From Aquilaria yunnanensis (Eukaryota > Streptophyta > Magnoliopsida > Malvales > Thymelaeaceae): 64,000 bases of DNA. Under the pieces are notes generated by a model that was not told the DNA's origin, did not search any database, and saw only the letters and a program-made list of their open reading frames with translations. The stretch is from NCBI GenBank assembly GCA_039654915.1, contig CM077593.1, positions 38,224,501 through 38,288,500 of the forward strand, read 5' to 3'. Numbering within the stretch: position 1 is the first letter of the stretch; each line of letters opens with the position of its first letter. Shown here one piece after another: positions 23,601 to 34,021 of the stretch. Position numbers and translations under genes: made by a program.

Positions 23601-25889
23601 GGCCTGGGAAGAACTCAAAGTCTACCTGGCCAGCCTGCCGACTCTGCGACAACCTCGGGAGGGAGAACCCCTCGTATTGTACCTCACCGTCACAGAAAAG
23701 GCCGTGAGCTCGGTCCTGGTGAAAGAAGAAGGGCTGAAACAATGGCCGGTTTACTACGTCAGCAAGTCCCTGCATGGCGCCGAAGTCAGGTACCCTTTGC
23801 TTCAAAAAGCTATATACGCCTTGGTGCTTGCAGGAAGAAGACTGCGACCATATTTCCAGGCTCACCCCATCATCGTCCGAAGTAGTCTACCACTACGGGA
23901 TGTTATGAAAAGAGTTGATCATTCGGGAAGGCTCTCCAAGTGGTGCATAGAGCTTGGCGAACACAAAATCACCTATGAGCCCCGGAAGGCCATAAAAGCC
24001 CAAGCATTGGCAGATTTTATCGCCAAAATACCCACCACTGAGGAGAACCACTTAGATCCGAAAGAAGGTGAGCCAGAATGGACCTTGCATGTTGACGGAG
24101 CCTCGGGGTCCGAACACCAGGGAGCTGGAATAGTTATCAGAGGACCCGAAGGCCTAGAGGTGATGAAGGCTATCAAGTTCAGCTTCAACGTCACCAATAA
24201 TGTGGCTGAGTATGAAGCCCTCATAGCGGGATTACGCTTGGCCAGAAAGATTGGCGTGAGAAACTTAAGGGCTCACAGCGATTCCCAGCTGGTAGTTCGG
24301 CAGACGGCAGGAGATTATGGGGCGAAGGACCCAATCTTGGCAAAATACCACGAGCTGGTAACAAAACTCATCCAAGAGTTTGACGCCGTGCGGATCGAAA
24401 ATGTACCCCGGCGGAATAACACTGAGGCAGATTGCTTAGCGAAGTCCAAAACATACACCGAGGTGCTAGACCATCCAAGCATCTCCGTGCTAAGCGTAAC
24501 GACCTTGGGAACAGGGTGGAAGGACCCCATAAAGAGATACCTCGCAGAGAATGAGCTTCCCGAAGACGCCGGCAATGCTGCAAGACTGCGAAGACGCGTC
24601 GGAAGATTCTTCCTGATTGGTGAAGAGTTATATCCGCAAGGATATGCAAATCCGCTGCAGAGATGTGTGGGTGAAGAGGATACTGAGATGGTCCTCGAAG
24701 AAGTTCACGAAGGCATGTGCGGCTCGCACATTGGAACTGATGCCCTTGCAGCAATGATACTCCGCCAAGGATACTTCTGGCCTACCCTGAGAAAGGACGC
24801 AAGGCAGTTCGTCCAGAAGTGCGGTAGTTGCCAGAGACATGCAAAAATCTAGAGGATACCCTCGGAAATGGTAACGTCGGCAGACTATCCTTGGCCCTTC
24901 GCAGTCTGGGGTATAGACCTTATTGGGCCACTCCCCACAGCGCCCGGAGGCGTGAAATTATGCGTGGTAGCAGTGGACTATTTCTCAAAGAGGGTAGAGG
25001 CAGAACCATTAGCAACTATCTCGGCAAAAGAAGTGCAGAAGTTCGTATGGAAGAACATCGTATGCAGATTTGGCATACCGAGGGTACTAGTAGCTGATAA
25101 TGGATCCCAGTTCATAGACAAAGGATTCCAGGAATTCATCAGCGACCTCGGAATAAAGATGCACTTCACCCCAGTAGCTCACCCCCAAAGCAATGGGCAG
25201 GTGGAAGTATCAAACAGGACCATAAAAGATGGCCTGAAAAAGAGACTTGGGGAAGCCAAGGGGAAATGGCCAGGAGAACTCCAAAGTGTATTATGGAGCT
25301 ACCGAACGACGCCACGAAGAGCCACAGGGGAAACTCCCTTCTCACTCGTCTTCGGAACAGAGGCCATTATCCCAATAGAGATAGTTCAGCCTTCAATACG
25401 GGTGCAAGTATTTGATGAAGGCGGAAACGACCTCGATCTGAGAACTAAGCTCGACCTTGTGGCCGAACACAGAGAAATAGCCGAGCTGAGAAGAAAAGCT
25501 TTCCAGCAAAGAGTGGCCGCGGCTATCAACTTAAAAGCCAGGCCGAAAGAAATCAAAAAAGGAGACCTCGTTCTCCGAAAGGCCAACTTTGCACCCCGAA
25601 GGCCGTCTCACGGAGTACTTCGCGCAAATTGGGAAGGACCTTATCTGGTTCTCACCGAAGTATGAAAAGGCGTGTACAAGCTTGGCGACGCCGAAGGCGT
25701 AGAATTGAAAAACACTTGGCATTCAGACGCCTTGAAAAAATTCTACGCCTAAGGTTGAGCGGAGGAGATATATTGTACAAGAAATATTCTAAGTACAGAA
25801 TGGTCTGGAGAAGAATGGTCTTGAGAAAAATTTTTAAGTATACCAAATTGTCCAAGACAGAATTCCGCGAAGGTGCTCGCCACGAAAAA

Positions 25890-26400
25890 AGCAGATGTGA
25901 CTTCCCGAAGTCCCTTGAGCCACTATGCTCGGGAAAAATGGGAAACAAGAATCTTGCAAAGGTACTGGGCATAATCAGTGCAGAGAAAATTTTCCGAACA
26001 CCCTTGAGCGAACATGCTCGGGAAAAAGGGAAAGCAAGAATCTCGCAAAAGTACATGCCAAAACAAAAGCAGAGGTAATTTTCGAACACCCTTGAGCGAA
26101 CGTGCTCGGGAAAAAGGGAAATGAGCAATCTCGCGAAAATTTTCCTAAGTCCCTTGAGCAAATATGCTCGGGACAATAGGAAGACAGAAAAATTTGGCTG
26201 AAGGTTTTCCGAAGTCCCTTGAGCGAACATGTTCGGGATAAAAGGGAACAAAAAGCCTGCAAAAGACTTAGCCAAATTTTTACAAACTTTCCAGAAAGTC
26301 TCTTGAGCGAGCACACTCGGGACAAAGGAAGGTAAAAAGTTTCTTTGGTTGCAGGTTTTCCGAAAGTCTCTTGAGCAAACGTGTTCGGGACAGTGGAAAT
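25890..26400. repeat. 3' untranslated minisatellite of Tat-E, about seven units
   Basis: A core close to CCCTTGAGCGAACATGCTCG followed by GGA recurs near 25911, 26000, 26090, 26150, 26215, 26297 and 26367, with variable spacers giving a period of about 60-90 bp. It lies between the end of pol and the 3' end of the antisense gene. Tandem arrays in this region are known for Tat-lineage elements. Confidence 0.8.
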
Positions 26401-26522
26401 GAAGAAACTTGCAAGAAAGGACTTAGCCAAAAGATTGTTCATTTAGAGCAAACGCTGCCCTACAAAAGAAGTGCCCAAAGAAGGAGCACAAAGGAGAAAA
26501 ATAAGAGGAGCCCTAAAACAAA

Positions 26523-28851
26523 CTAGGGAGAGCCGGGCGGACGAAGACCAGGAAGCTTCAGATGCTCAACCTTGGACCACTGCCACCGAGGTCCCTCAGG
26601 AATATTTAGGCCCTCCAGAAAAGAGAGGTCCAAATCTGGGAACCTCTGCAGGACTTGGTGCCGAGCAAGGCAGAAGCCGTCCTGAAAGGCGACCTTGGCC
26701 ATTTGATCAGAAGTATGTTTTTGAACGCCAAGGTCGTTGAGCTCGTCCCTCAGCTCAGCAATCTCCTCCTCCAGCTCGCTTATCCCCAGCGTCCCTCCGG
26801 ACTCCTTCTTCAGAGCCTCGACCTCGGCTCGGAGAGCATTGTTCTCATCCGTCAACCTCGCCGCAAGACTGTCAGAAACAGCCTTGTCCTTGACAAGATC
26901 TCCGTTGGCGGCGAGCAGCCCCTTTACTTGGTCGCCGAGGTCGGCAATCTTCCGGGAGGAGTCCTCTTCAAGTTCTTCTCTCTTCTTCGAGAACTCCTCC
27001 CGAACGGCGGTGATTTGCTGAGAACAATCCGCTGCCAGCTGCTGATTGCTGGCGACCACCTTCGCAAGCGAAGCCTTCGCTTCACTGAGTTCCCGCGAAG
27101 TCGCATCCTTGGAGGCAGCCTCTCTGGCCACCCGAACTCGGAGGCAACCAGCGTACTCCAACAGCTACGGCAAGGCAAAAGTCCAGGTTAGTACAAATCT
27201 AAACACTTAGAAAATTGAGGAAAAAGAGTGTAAAGACTATACCTGAGTAGCATGCTCGGTGACTTTTGCGGCGAGGGTATTATCCCTCGGGTGAGCCGCC
27301 GCAATGGCCCGGAAGGAGGCGTCAGTGGTCATCCCCTTCCAAATCTCCTTTGTCATTTTTGGACAATCGTCGGAGAACAAATTCATATCCTCCGTGATTG
27401 TCCAAAAGGGCTCCAAGGGGATCTTCCCCTCAGGGATTTTGGCATCGCGGAGGGCCCGTTTCCTCTCATGAATGGCCCTCCAGCCAGCAGTAAGAGGCTC
27501 CTCTGAAAGTAAGAAGGAAGTTAGGAGTAGAAGAAAAATTCACGAAAACCAAAGGAGCTGAACTTCGCCTGAAGGCATACCTGGAGGAACCTCGGAGATA
27601 GTGTCCTCGGGATCCTCGGGCCCCTCGGTAGAAAGACCCTTACCCTTCTGCCGATACCGCTCCTCGGCAGTTGGTACTTCTACCACTACAGTGTTTCTGG
27701 GGGCCTCGAGGTCGGGAGAAGGCACCTCGGCCGGTGAAATTTCAACAAGACCAGCCTCTTCGCCAGCTTCTTCTTTCGAAAGCTCTGGCTGAGGAGGCTG
27801 GACAGCCTTCCTAGCTCGCTTCACCGAGGGCCCCGCCCCTGTCAACTTCCTTCTTCGGGAAGCCGCCTTCTTTGTCTGCTCCCCCTTCTCCACTTGGCCA
27901 GAAAAGAGGGCCTTGTAATAGGCGGCAGCCCCATCGCCCATCTCTGAAAAAGAGAAGAAATATCAGCGTAAGTCCGAGGAAAAAATATAAAGGGGTGGAA
28001 GATTACTCACTTTCGGCAAAAGATTCAAAAGAAGTCTCCCCCTTAAGGAGCTTGACCAGCCAGGAGTCCTTCCCGGCGATGGCGGGAGCGGGCATATTGA
28101 GGTCAGTCTCGTGCTCCTTAACCACTTTCAGCTCCCGAAAGACTTCTTCGGTCATCAACCTCCAGTTGATAAGAAAGGGGTAAAGAGCACGAGGAGAGAC
28201 CTCGGGAACCCAGTCAGCGACTGCCCGAATGCGGGCGTCGAAATCCGCGAACACGGAAGCCAACGGTGGGGTCAGCAGCATCCTCGGATCAACGATGTCT
28301 GCGTTCAGCACTCCCTGAGCCCATCTGGTCGGGACATCAGACCAGTTCTTATCCACCTTCAGGAAAAAGAACTTAGGCTGCCACCCCCGCCAGCTATCCT
28401 TCGTGTCGAAGGTGAAGGTGAATTTTTTGCTCCCGGATCCCCGAGGCAGCAGGAAATAGAAGCCACCCTTCGGGACCACGTAGAGCTTGTAGTACTGCAT
28501 GAAAATGATGAAGTGGGGCTCTATCCCGAACACGCCACACATGCAGAGGTAGGCGTTAAAATAGCAGTACGCGTTCGGGGGAAGCTGGTTCACAGCAATG
28601 CCACGGAATTGGCAGAACTCGCAAACCACCTTCGGGGGAGGATACCGAAGTCCGGCCTTCAGTTGGGCTCGGAAGACGGTAACCTCGTCGCCGCGGTTTG
28701 AAAAAGCAAAATGGCTAGAACGAGGCAGCCTGGTCACAGCGTAAGAGGGAAGAAAGAATTTTTTCTTCAACCTCTCTAGTTTTTCGGGGGTGGTACAGCA
28801 AGGATGGGCCAGAAGAGGTTTCCAGCTCTCGGGAACAGGCATCGTAGACAT
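26523..28851 (-). CDS. Antisense accessory gene of Tat-E, four exons, intact (701 aa); Transposase_28-like N-terminal region
   Basis: The gene reads opposite to gag-pol. My splice model on the minus strand is exon 1 28851-28011, exon 2 27943-27581, exon 3 27502-27243 and exon 4 27164-26523. Introns are 67, 78 and 78 bp, all GT...AG, and the joined exons give 2,106 nt with no internal stop. Residues about 70-200 resemble the 'putative gypsy type transposon' family (Pfam Transposase_28), with CEFCQFRGIAVNQLPPNAY and a GGFYFLLPRGSG stretch. Exon 2 is charged and has KKAASRRRK, a possible nuclear signal. Exon 4 is a long coiled coil (about 505-640). Extra antisense frames are known in plant Tat elements such as Grande and RIRE2, but their function is unknown and I assign none. 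A TATA box lies about 290 bp upstream of the ATG. Confidence 0.85.
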
Positions 28852-29138
28852 GGAAAAGAGTTTGAGATGGAAAAGAAAATAGTTTCCAGAAAAACTCAGA
28901 AGACGAGTTTGGAAAAAAACAACAGTTTTCCAGAAAAATTCAGAAAAACAGAGGAATCAGAGTACTCTGGAAATCAAAACCCACCAAAAGATTTGCCTGA
29001 GGACGCCATCGTGAAAGTTGGTAGGAAAAGCTCTGATTAAAGAAGCTCCGCCACAGAAAGCAAGATAAAACGCAAGAACAGAGGCCAAAGCAGAGAGAGA
29101 GCAGAAAAACAGTAAGTGGGACTTATGATGGAATGGGC

Positions 29139-29146
29139 TATTTATA
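29139..29146 (-). promoter_or_regulatory. Candidate TATA box of the Tat-E antisense gene
   Basis: TATAAATA on the minus strand lies about 290 bp upstream of the antisense ATG at 28851 and about 545 bp from the 3' LTR. The same box at the same distances occurs in Tat-G. A start about 30 bp downstream would give a leader of roughly 250 nt. Confidence 0.65.
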
Positions 29147-29690
29147 GGCCAAAGGTGGGTAGCCGAAAAGAGATCATAAGTACCCATTGGAGGCGAACCG
29201 TCGCCGTAACTGCCCGCTGCACCTGAAAAGGCGCGCCCTCTGTAAATGACGCGTCTCTCTTCCAATGGCAAGAAGCCGCGTGTCAACCGCTGCGCAGAAA
29301 TAGGGGACATGCCTCCCCAAACGTCCCTGGAAAACCGGGACACACCTCCTGATTGTGACACATCGTTTGACATCCCTGAAAAGTGGAGACGCGCCGCTCA
29401 GTCTGACACGCTTGGCCATCAGACCTGCAGAAATAAAAAGCAGGCCACCTCGAGGACACCAAGAGACAGGCTATGGCTGAACAGCCCATGACTTTTGGGC
29501 AAGAGGTGTATCTTCGGTACAGGCTTTGCCTCGGAGACACCAAAGAATAGGCCAAGGCCGAACAGCCCAGACCCTCGGGCAAAAGGTGCGACCTCGGAAC
29601 AGGTTATGCTTCCCAACAAGACTCCCAACGACAACCTCGAAAAGAGATGCAAACCGAAGTCTTCACTTCGGCTTTCCAGAGGGGGGCATG
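29147..29690. other. Upstream region of the antisense gene and polypurine tract of Tat-E
   Basis: No conserved reading frame is evident. The stretch holds several GACAC/GTGTC motifs near 29277-29410 and ends in the polypurine tract CCAGAGGGGGGCATG (29676-29690) that would prime plus-strand synthesis at the 3' LTR. Confidence 0.6.
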
Positions 29691-30545
29691 TGATAGCCAA
29701 AGGCTATCGCCTCAATCTGGCCGAACACCCTGCCACAACAATGGCCAGAAGAACTGGCGCTTCCCGGGAACAGGTGGAATCATGCACCTCGGGAGATAGC
29801 CGGAGAGCTCCGAGCCTTGGCACGCCAGTAAAACTTGAGGACTCTATTCACCCCCCAAGGTTGTGAACAGCGCGCCTTCGGAAAAGTGGCACCAGACATT
29901 GCTGCCCGAACATGATATCCCCGAAGGCGGAACCCCCTGGAACTGGGAACCCCCGAACTGAGGGTATGCTTCCCGAAGAGGCTCTGTCCGAACTAGAGGA
30001 CGACCTCGCCCAGGGACCTCGGGAGTACGGCAGGAGCATTTAAGGAAGCCTCTGACATGTCCCACCACAGACGTAAAAAGCCGCCCTGACGCGCAGACGC
30101 CATCAGAATCACATCATGGCCCGTCTCAGCACAAGGCTCGAGGCCATCTGGTTACCAACTATCTGTCCCCTACGCCCAGAAGTTCAGGAGCATCCGACCG
30201 TACACGTGTCATGATCTAAACGGGCTAGGTATTCCTATATATACAGGAAATAAATACTTGACAGGAGGTTGGTTGGCCGGAGATACAGCTCCCACACTCT
30301 GAGAAAATACCAGGCGAGACTTTTCTGCCTTTCTCTTTGAGCTAGTGACTTTCTTCTTCTTCCGGCCACCACTGACTTGGGCGTCGGAGGCTCCCCCCCC
30401 GGAAAAACACTCCGGGGGCCTCCTAACCCTGTTTACCAGCTTTTCAGGTACTCTCCTTTGGGCGATCCACCTTCCAGGCGTTCTTCCTCCTAGAAGTCTC
30501 TTCAACAGTCATCATGACTCACAACGATGAGGCCCCAGGCCATCA
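29691..30545 (+). repeat. 3' LTR of Tat-E (855 bp)
   Basis: It begins TGATAGCCAAAGGCTATCG and ends GGCCATCA, then the target duplication GGAGT. It is nearly identical to the 5' LTR apart from small indels. Confidence 0.93.
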
Positions 30546-31073
30546 GGAGTGCTTTTTGATACAAGAGCTACTCTTTCAGTGATATCTTCTGCCTTGGTAG
30601 ATAAGTGTAAATTGCAACGAGAAATCTCAGATGAGTTGAGACTCATCAGGACTGCAGGGAAAGGTTTTATTGTAACCAATGAAGTGGTTACTAGGTATCC
30701 CTTGCAGTTAGGGGACCATGATTTTTGCTGTGAGTTGTGGGTAATAGAACTGAGGTCTTATGACCTAGTGCTGGGAATGGATTGGCTAAGTAAACATAAG
30801 GCGCAAATTAACTATGTGAATCACTCAGTCGACACAACCGATGCTCTGGGAGCTAGAGTGACTTGCATAGGAGGTTTAGCATCTAGTGCTAAGAGTTTGC
30901 ACCTTAGACATATGGATACCATCCCCATAGTTATGGAGGAGGAGTATTACTCATTGAATGGGTTGGCCATAGAGGAGGAACTTAAAAAGATTCCGGTAGC
31001 CAATCAGTTTCCTGAGGTGTTTCCAGTAGAGTTACCTGGGTTACCATCCGAGAGACAAACTGAGTTTACCATT
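30546..31073 (+). pseudogene. Tek-D protease segment
   Basis: After Tat-E the Tek-D frame resumes with VLFDTRATLSVISSALVDKC and runs through VLGMDWLSKHKAQINYVNHS to LPGLPSERQTEFTI. This is the retroviral-type aspartic protease of the polyprotein. The active-site triplet DTG has become DTR (GGA to AGA), which should inactivate it. The segment is cut at 31073 by a solo Tat LTR; CCATT at 31069-31073 is its target site. Confidence 0.85.
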
Positions 31074-32022
31074 TGATGGCTTTGGGTGGCCATCGTAGAT
31101 GTAAAATGATGGTGATGGATGGCCATCGTAGATGTTCCCACCGTGGCTCCACGACGGGAGTAATAGGAACCTCCTGAGGAATGTCGCGCGTGGCCGTCCG
31201 TGATGGGTAGCGGTGGCCGAGAAAGCTTTCCGATGCTGGAGAGAGCCTGAAACGGGGATGTCCCCAAGCAGTCCGGCCTGAAACATGCATAAAATAGGGG
31301 TTAGGAGGTCCCCGGAGTGGTTTTCCGAGGAGGAGCCTCCGACGCCCAAGTCAGTGCCTCTAAATGGTGATGAAGAGTAAGCACAAAATAGACTTGCCGG
31401 GAGAGTTTCTCTGGTATGCACAGAAGGGAAAGAATCTTGCCAGAGGCATTTTTATGGCATGTCTAGAGGGAAAAAAGGGGGAAGCTAGAGCCTGGAGCCC
31501 CAAAAAACTCCCGTCCCCCCCTTACCGAGAGCCTTCCCTACTGTAAATAGGAGAAAATGAGCCCCTCGGATTGTGACACGTGTATGGACGGATGCCGCCC
31601 GTACCTCTGACCAGAAGAGTGGCCAGTTGCCTGCAGGCTTTCTCAGGCAGTGGCTTATCGAGAAGTGTGTCACAGCGTGCCAGAGTGCAGACTGCAGTGG
31701 CCTGTCAGAGTGCTTGAGGTCGACATCTAGTGCGTACGGGCAAACATGTCAGAGACTCCTTCGTGGCACCCATCGCTCCTCTGAGGTCCCTTCGGCCGAC
31801 GTTACCTTTGAGGGGGACGAACAAGGACCTCTCCCCGGGGTGATACTGTTTCTTTGGGGTGTTCTTATTCTTCCGAAGTCGGTTCATTCGTCCTCCGATG
31901 GAGAGGCGATATGGTAATTTCCCGAGGTTGGTACGATGGGGCTTGCGATGTTGTATACCTCATGTGTTTGGCTCCCTCTTTCTCCGAAGTCAGTGGACAG
32001 GGCAATAGCACTTCGGCTATCA
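31074..32022 (-). mobile_element. Solo LTR of a fifth Tat-type element, in Tek-D
   Basis: The 949-bp unit has TGATGG on the left and GGCTATCA on the right (minus orientation: begins TGATAGCCGAAGTGCTATTG). It is flanked by a perfect duplication CCATT (31069-31073 and 32023-32027). It carries the G-box context GACACGTGTA at 31575-31584 and the same block before gag found in the other Tat LTRs (CCGACGCCCAAGTCAGTG, near 31340). It differs enough from A, C, E and G to be a separate subfamily. Confidence 0.9.
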
Positions 32023-32605
32023 CCATTCATCTCCAAACAGGGGTTGAACCTATTTCGGTTCCACGTTATAGGATGTCAGCTCCTGAGATGGATGAGTTAA
32101 AGAAGCAGTTGGAAGAACTGCTAGAGAAGGGCTTTATAAGGCCTAGTGTGTCACCATGGGGAGCCCCGGTGTTGTTTGTAAAGAAAAAGGATGGAACTTT
32201 TAGATTGTGCATCGACTATAGAAAGTTGAATGCAGTGATAATCAAGAATAAGTATCCACTTCCTAGGATCGATGATCTATTTGACAGACTCAGTGGAGCG
32301 AGGGTGTTTTCTAGGAGTGATCTCCAATCTGGATATTTTTAGGATATCCTGAAAACTGCCTTCAGGATGAGGTATGGACACTATGAATATACAGTTATGC
32401 CTTTCGGTGTAACGAATGCTCCAGCAGTGTTCCTGGAAGCAATGAATCGGATCTTTAAGCCATTTTTAGATCAGTTTGTTAAGGTTTTTATTGACGACAT
32501 TTTGATTTATTCACAGTCTGCGGCAGAGCATGAGGAGCACCTTAGGGCAGTTTTGCAAATGCTGAAGGATAATCAGTACTATGTAAAGTTGTCTAAGTGT
32601 GAGTT
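32023..32605 (+). pseudogene. Tek-D reverse transcriptase segment
   Basis: The frame covers [50 protein letters not shown] and, after damage, [12 protein letters not shown] and the catalytic FIDDILIY motif near 32490. A TAG at 32341 and a loss of about 18 bp after GYF break the enzyme. It is cut at 32605 by S5; GAGTT there is the target site. Confidence 0.88.
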
Positions 32606-34021
32606 TGTTGGGTTTCGGGAGCCAAACAGCGCAGCGGAATTTAACCGAAACCCTCCAGGGTCCAAGTGAAACGGGGTAAACCGGGTGTTCGAAAATTTCA
32701 TACCTAATTTTTGGTTGAGATCTCTCACTCAACTGTAGAGTCGAATCACAAAACCTGAACAGTTGACATGTTCAGGCTCTCTATGGTATCCACACGAGCC
32801 TCTCGGGATCACCACGCTTCCACCGCGTCCCGGCAGATGCGTTTCTCTTGCGCTCGCAGTGCTAGCTTGCGTCCTCCAAGGAATTGCAAGAGAAGAGTGC
32901 GGCTATCCTTTTGGGAGGCTAGGGCAAGGAGACCTGCGAATTTCTCACTTAAAAGTTGTATTTATAGTGAGACTCAACTTCCAGGCCTAATGGGTTTCGA
33001 AGCCCTAATCCAATTAGGATTTAATTTCGGGCTTAATAATGGCTCAACTCCTTGGCCCATTATTAATACGAAATTAAAGTGAAACCATAACCCAAATAAT
33101 TAGCCCATGCACTCTAATGATCCAAATAGCTCTATGTGTGCGACCCAATAGGCTCTTGCCATGTTGGCAATGATCATAAATCACATTTATGATCATAAGC
33201 AATGAGCGGTGTCTAGCAACACATCATTGCTACCCAAGTGCCAAGATTGTCGGTGAATCGACTAAACCTTTATGATCATCATCGATATATGCTATTGTCC
33301 CTTTGTCCAAGATATCAAGACTAAGCACAAGACATGGAATGTGTCACTCTCGTATAGCCCAATCTTTGGTTTCTTGATTACCGAGTAGACCAACTTAAAC
33401 TGACGACATTGATATCATATATCAACTCATCGGAGCATGGCCATGCATTTTCTAAGTCTCACTCTATCAAGGGGCCCAAAGATATCACTCCCGTTACATA
33501 GGAGGGACAAATCCCATCTTGATCATACAAATCCCTCCGCATGATATGTGACATACCCAATGACCTCCTTCAAGTTCACTCAGTTACGAGCAACAAAGGA
33601 AAGTATCAAAGTATGTGACTCACATGTAGGGAACCTTGCTGATCTTAGGTCAAAGGACTACATATACCATGATCACTATGAGAATCACTTATGACACTCA
33701 TATAACGATCCATGAAGTGTTCTCATGGTGGGTCGGTCCAGTACACAAGTTCTCCAACTTGTACCCATATGTAGACTACATATCTCATATTAGTCTCCAC
33801 ATATGCTAGTCATTATGTATTATTGCAACCCGCTCCACAATAATACTAGACTAGGGACGTTTAAGAATATCATTATTCTAGGGTTACAATTATGTTTATT
33901 ACGTTACGTAGAAACAAAACAACAAACAAAATTGCTGGATTAATGCCTCAATAAAATATCATGACTCAATGTGCAAAAATACAATCATCTCATGATTGGC
34001 TTTTTGGGCACAACACTAACA
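32606..34021 (-). mobile_element. S5: solo LTR of the 1.4-kb family in Tek-D pol
   Basis: The unit is 1,416 bp, TGTTGGG to CTAACA, flanked by a perfect duplication GAGTT (32601-32605 and 34022-34026). A TATA box reads on the minus strand near 32959-32966. It is very close in sequence to S4. Confidence 0.95.

Larger units (their letters stand above)
18832..25752 (+). pseudogene. Tat-E gag-pol polyprotein with five nonsense codons, split by S4
   Basis: The frame opens at ATG 18832 in the LTR, is split by solo LTR S4 (19224-20640) and ends with DALKKFYA and TAA at 25752. In order: gag core (about 21000-21450), C-x2-H-x4-H-x4-C finger (21679-21720), protease with DDGSNADV (about 22096), reverse transcriptase with YVDD (23212-23223), first RNase H (about 23660-23870), second RNase H with DGAS (24094), integrase zinc region (24704-24840), then catalytic D, D and E near 24916, 25096 and 25205. 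Stops lie at 20983, 21937, 22813, 24850 and 25663; compared with Tat-G the last three are CAG to TAG, CAG to TAG and CGA to TGA. All domains are otherwise collinear with Tat-G. Confidence 0.92.
18014..30545 (+). mobile_element. Tat-E: complete Ty3/gypsy Tat-lineage retrotransposon inside Tek-D
   Basis: Ends are TGATAGCCAAAGG at 18014 and GGCCATCA at 30545. Flanks are AGAGT (18009-18013) and GGAGT (30546-30550), a 5-bp duplication with one change. Order: LTR (850 bp), primer site, gag, protease, reverse transcriptase, RNase H, second RNase H, integrase, tandem repeats, antisense gene, polypurine tract, LTR (855 bp). Without S4 and its duplication it is about 11.1 kb. The Tek-D protease resumes in frame on the right, confirming the insertion. 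Confidence 0.93.

Noticed and set aside
32763..32990. A 75-codon frame seen in several S-family LTRs
   Set aside because: It lies over the TATA box and leader of the LTR, on the opposite strand, and its frame is broken in other copies.
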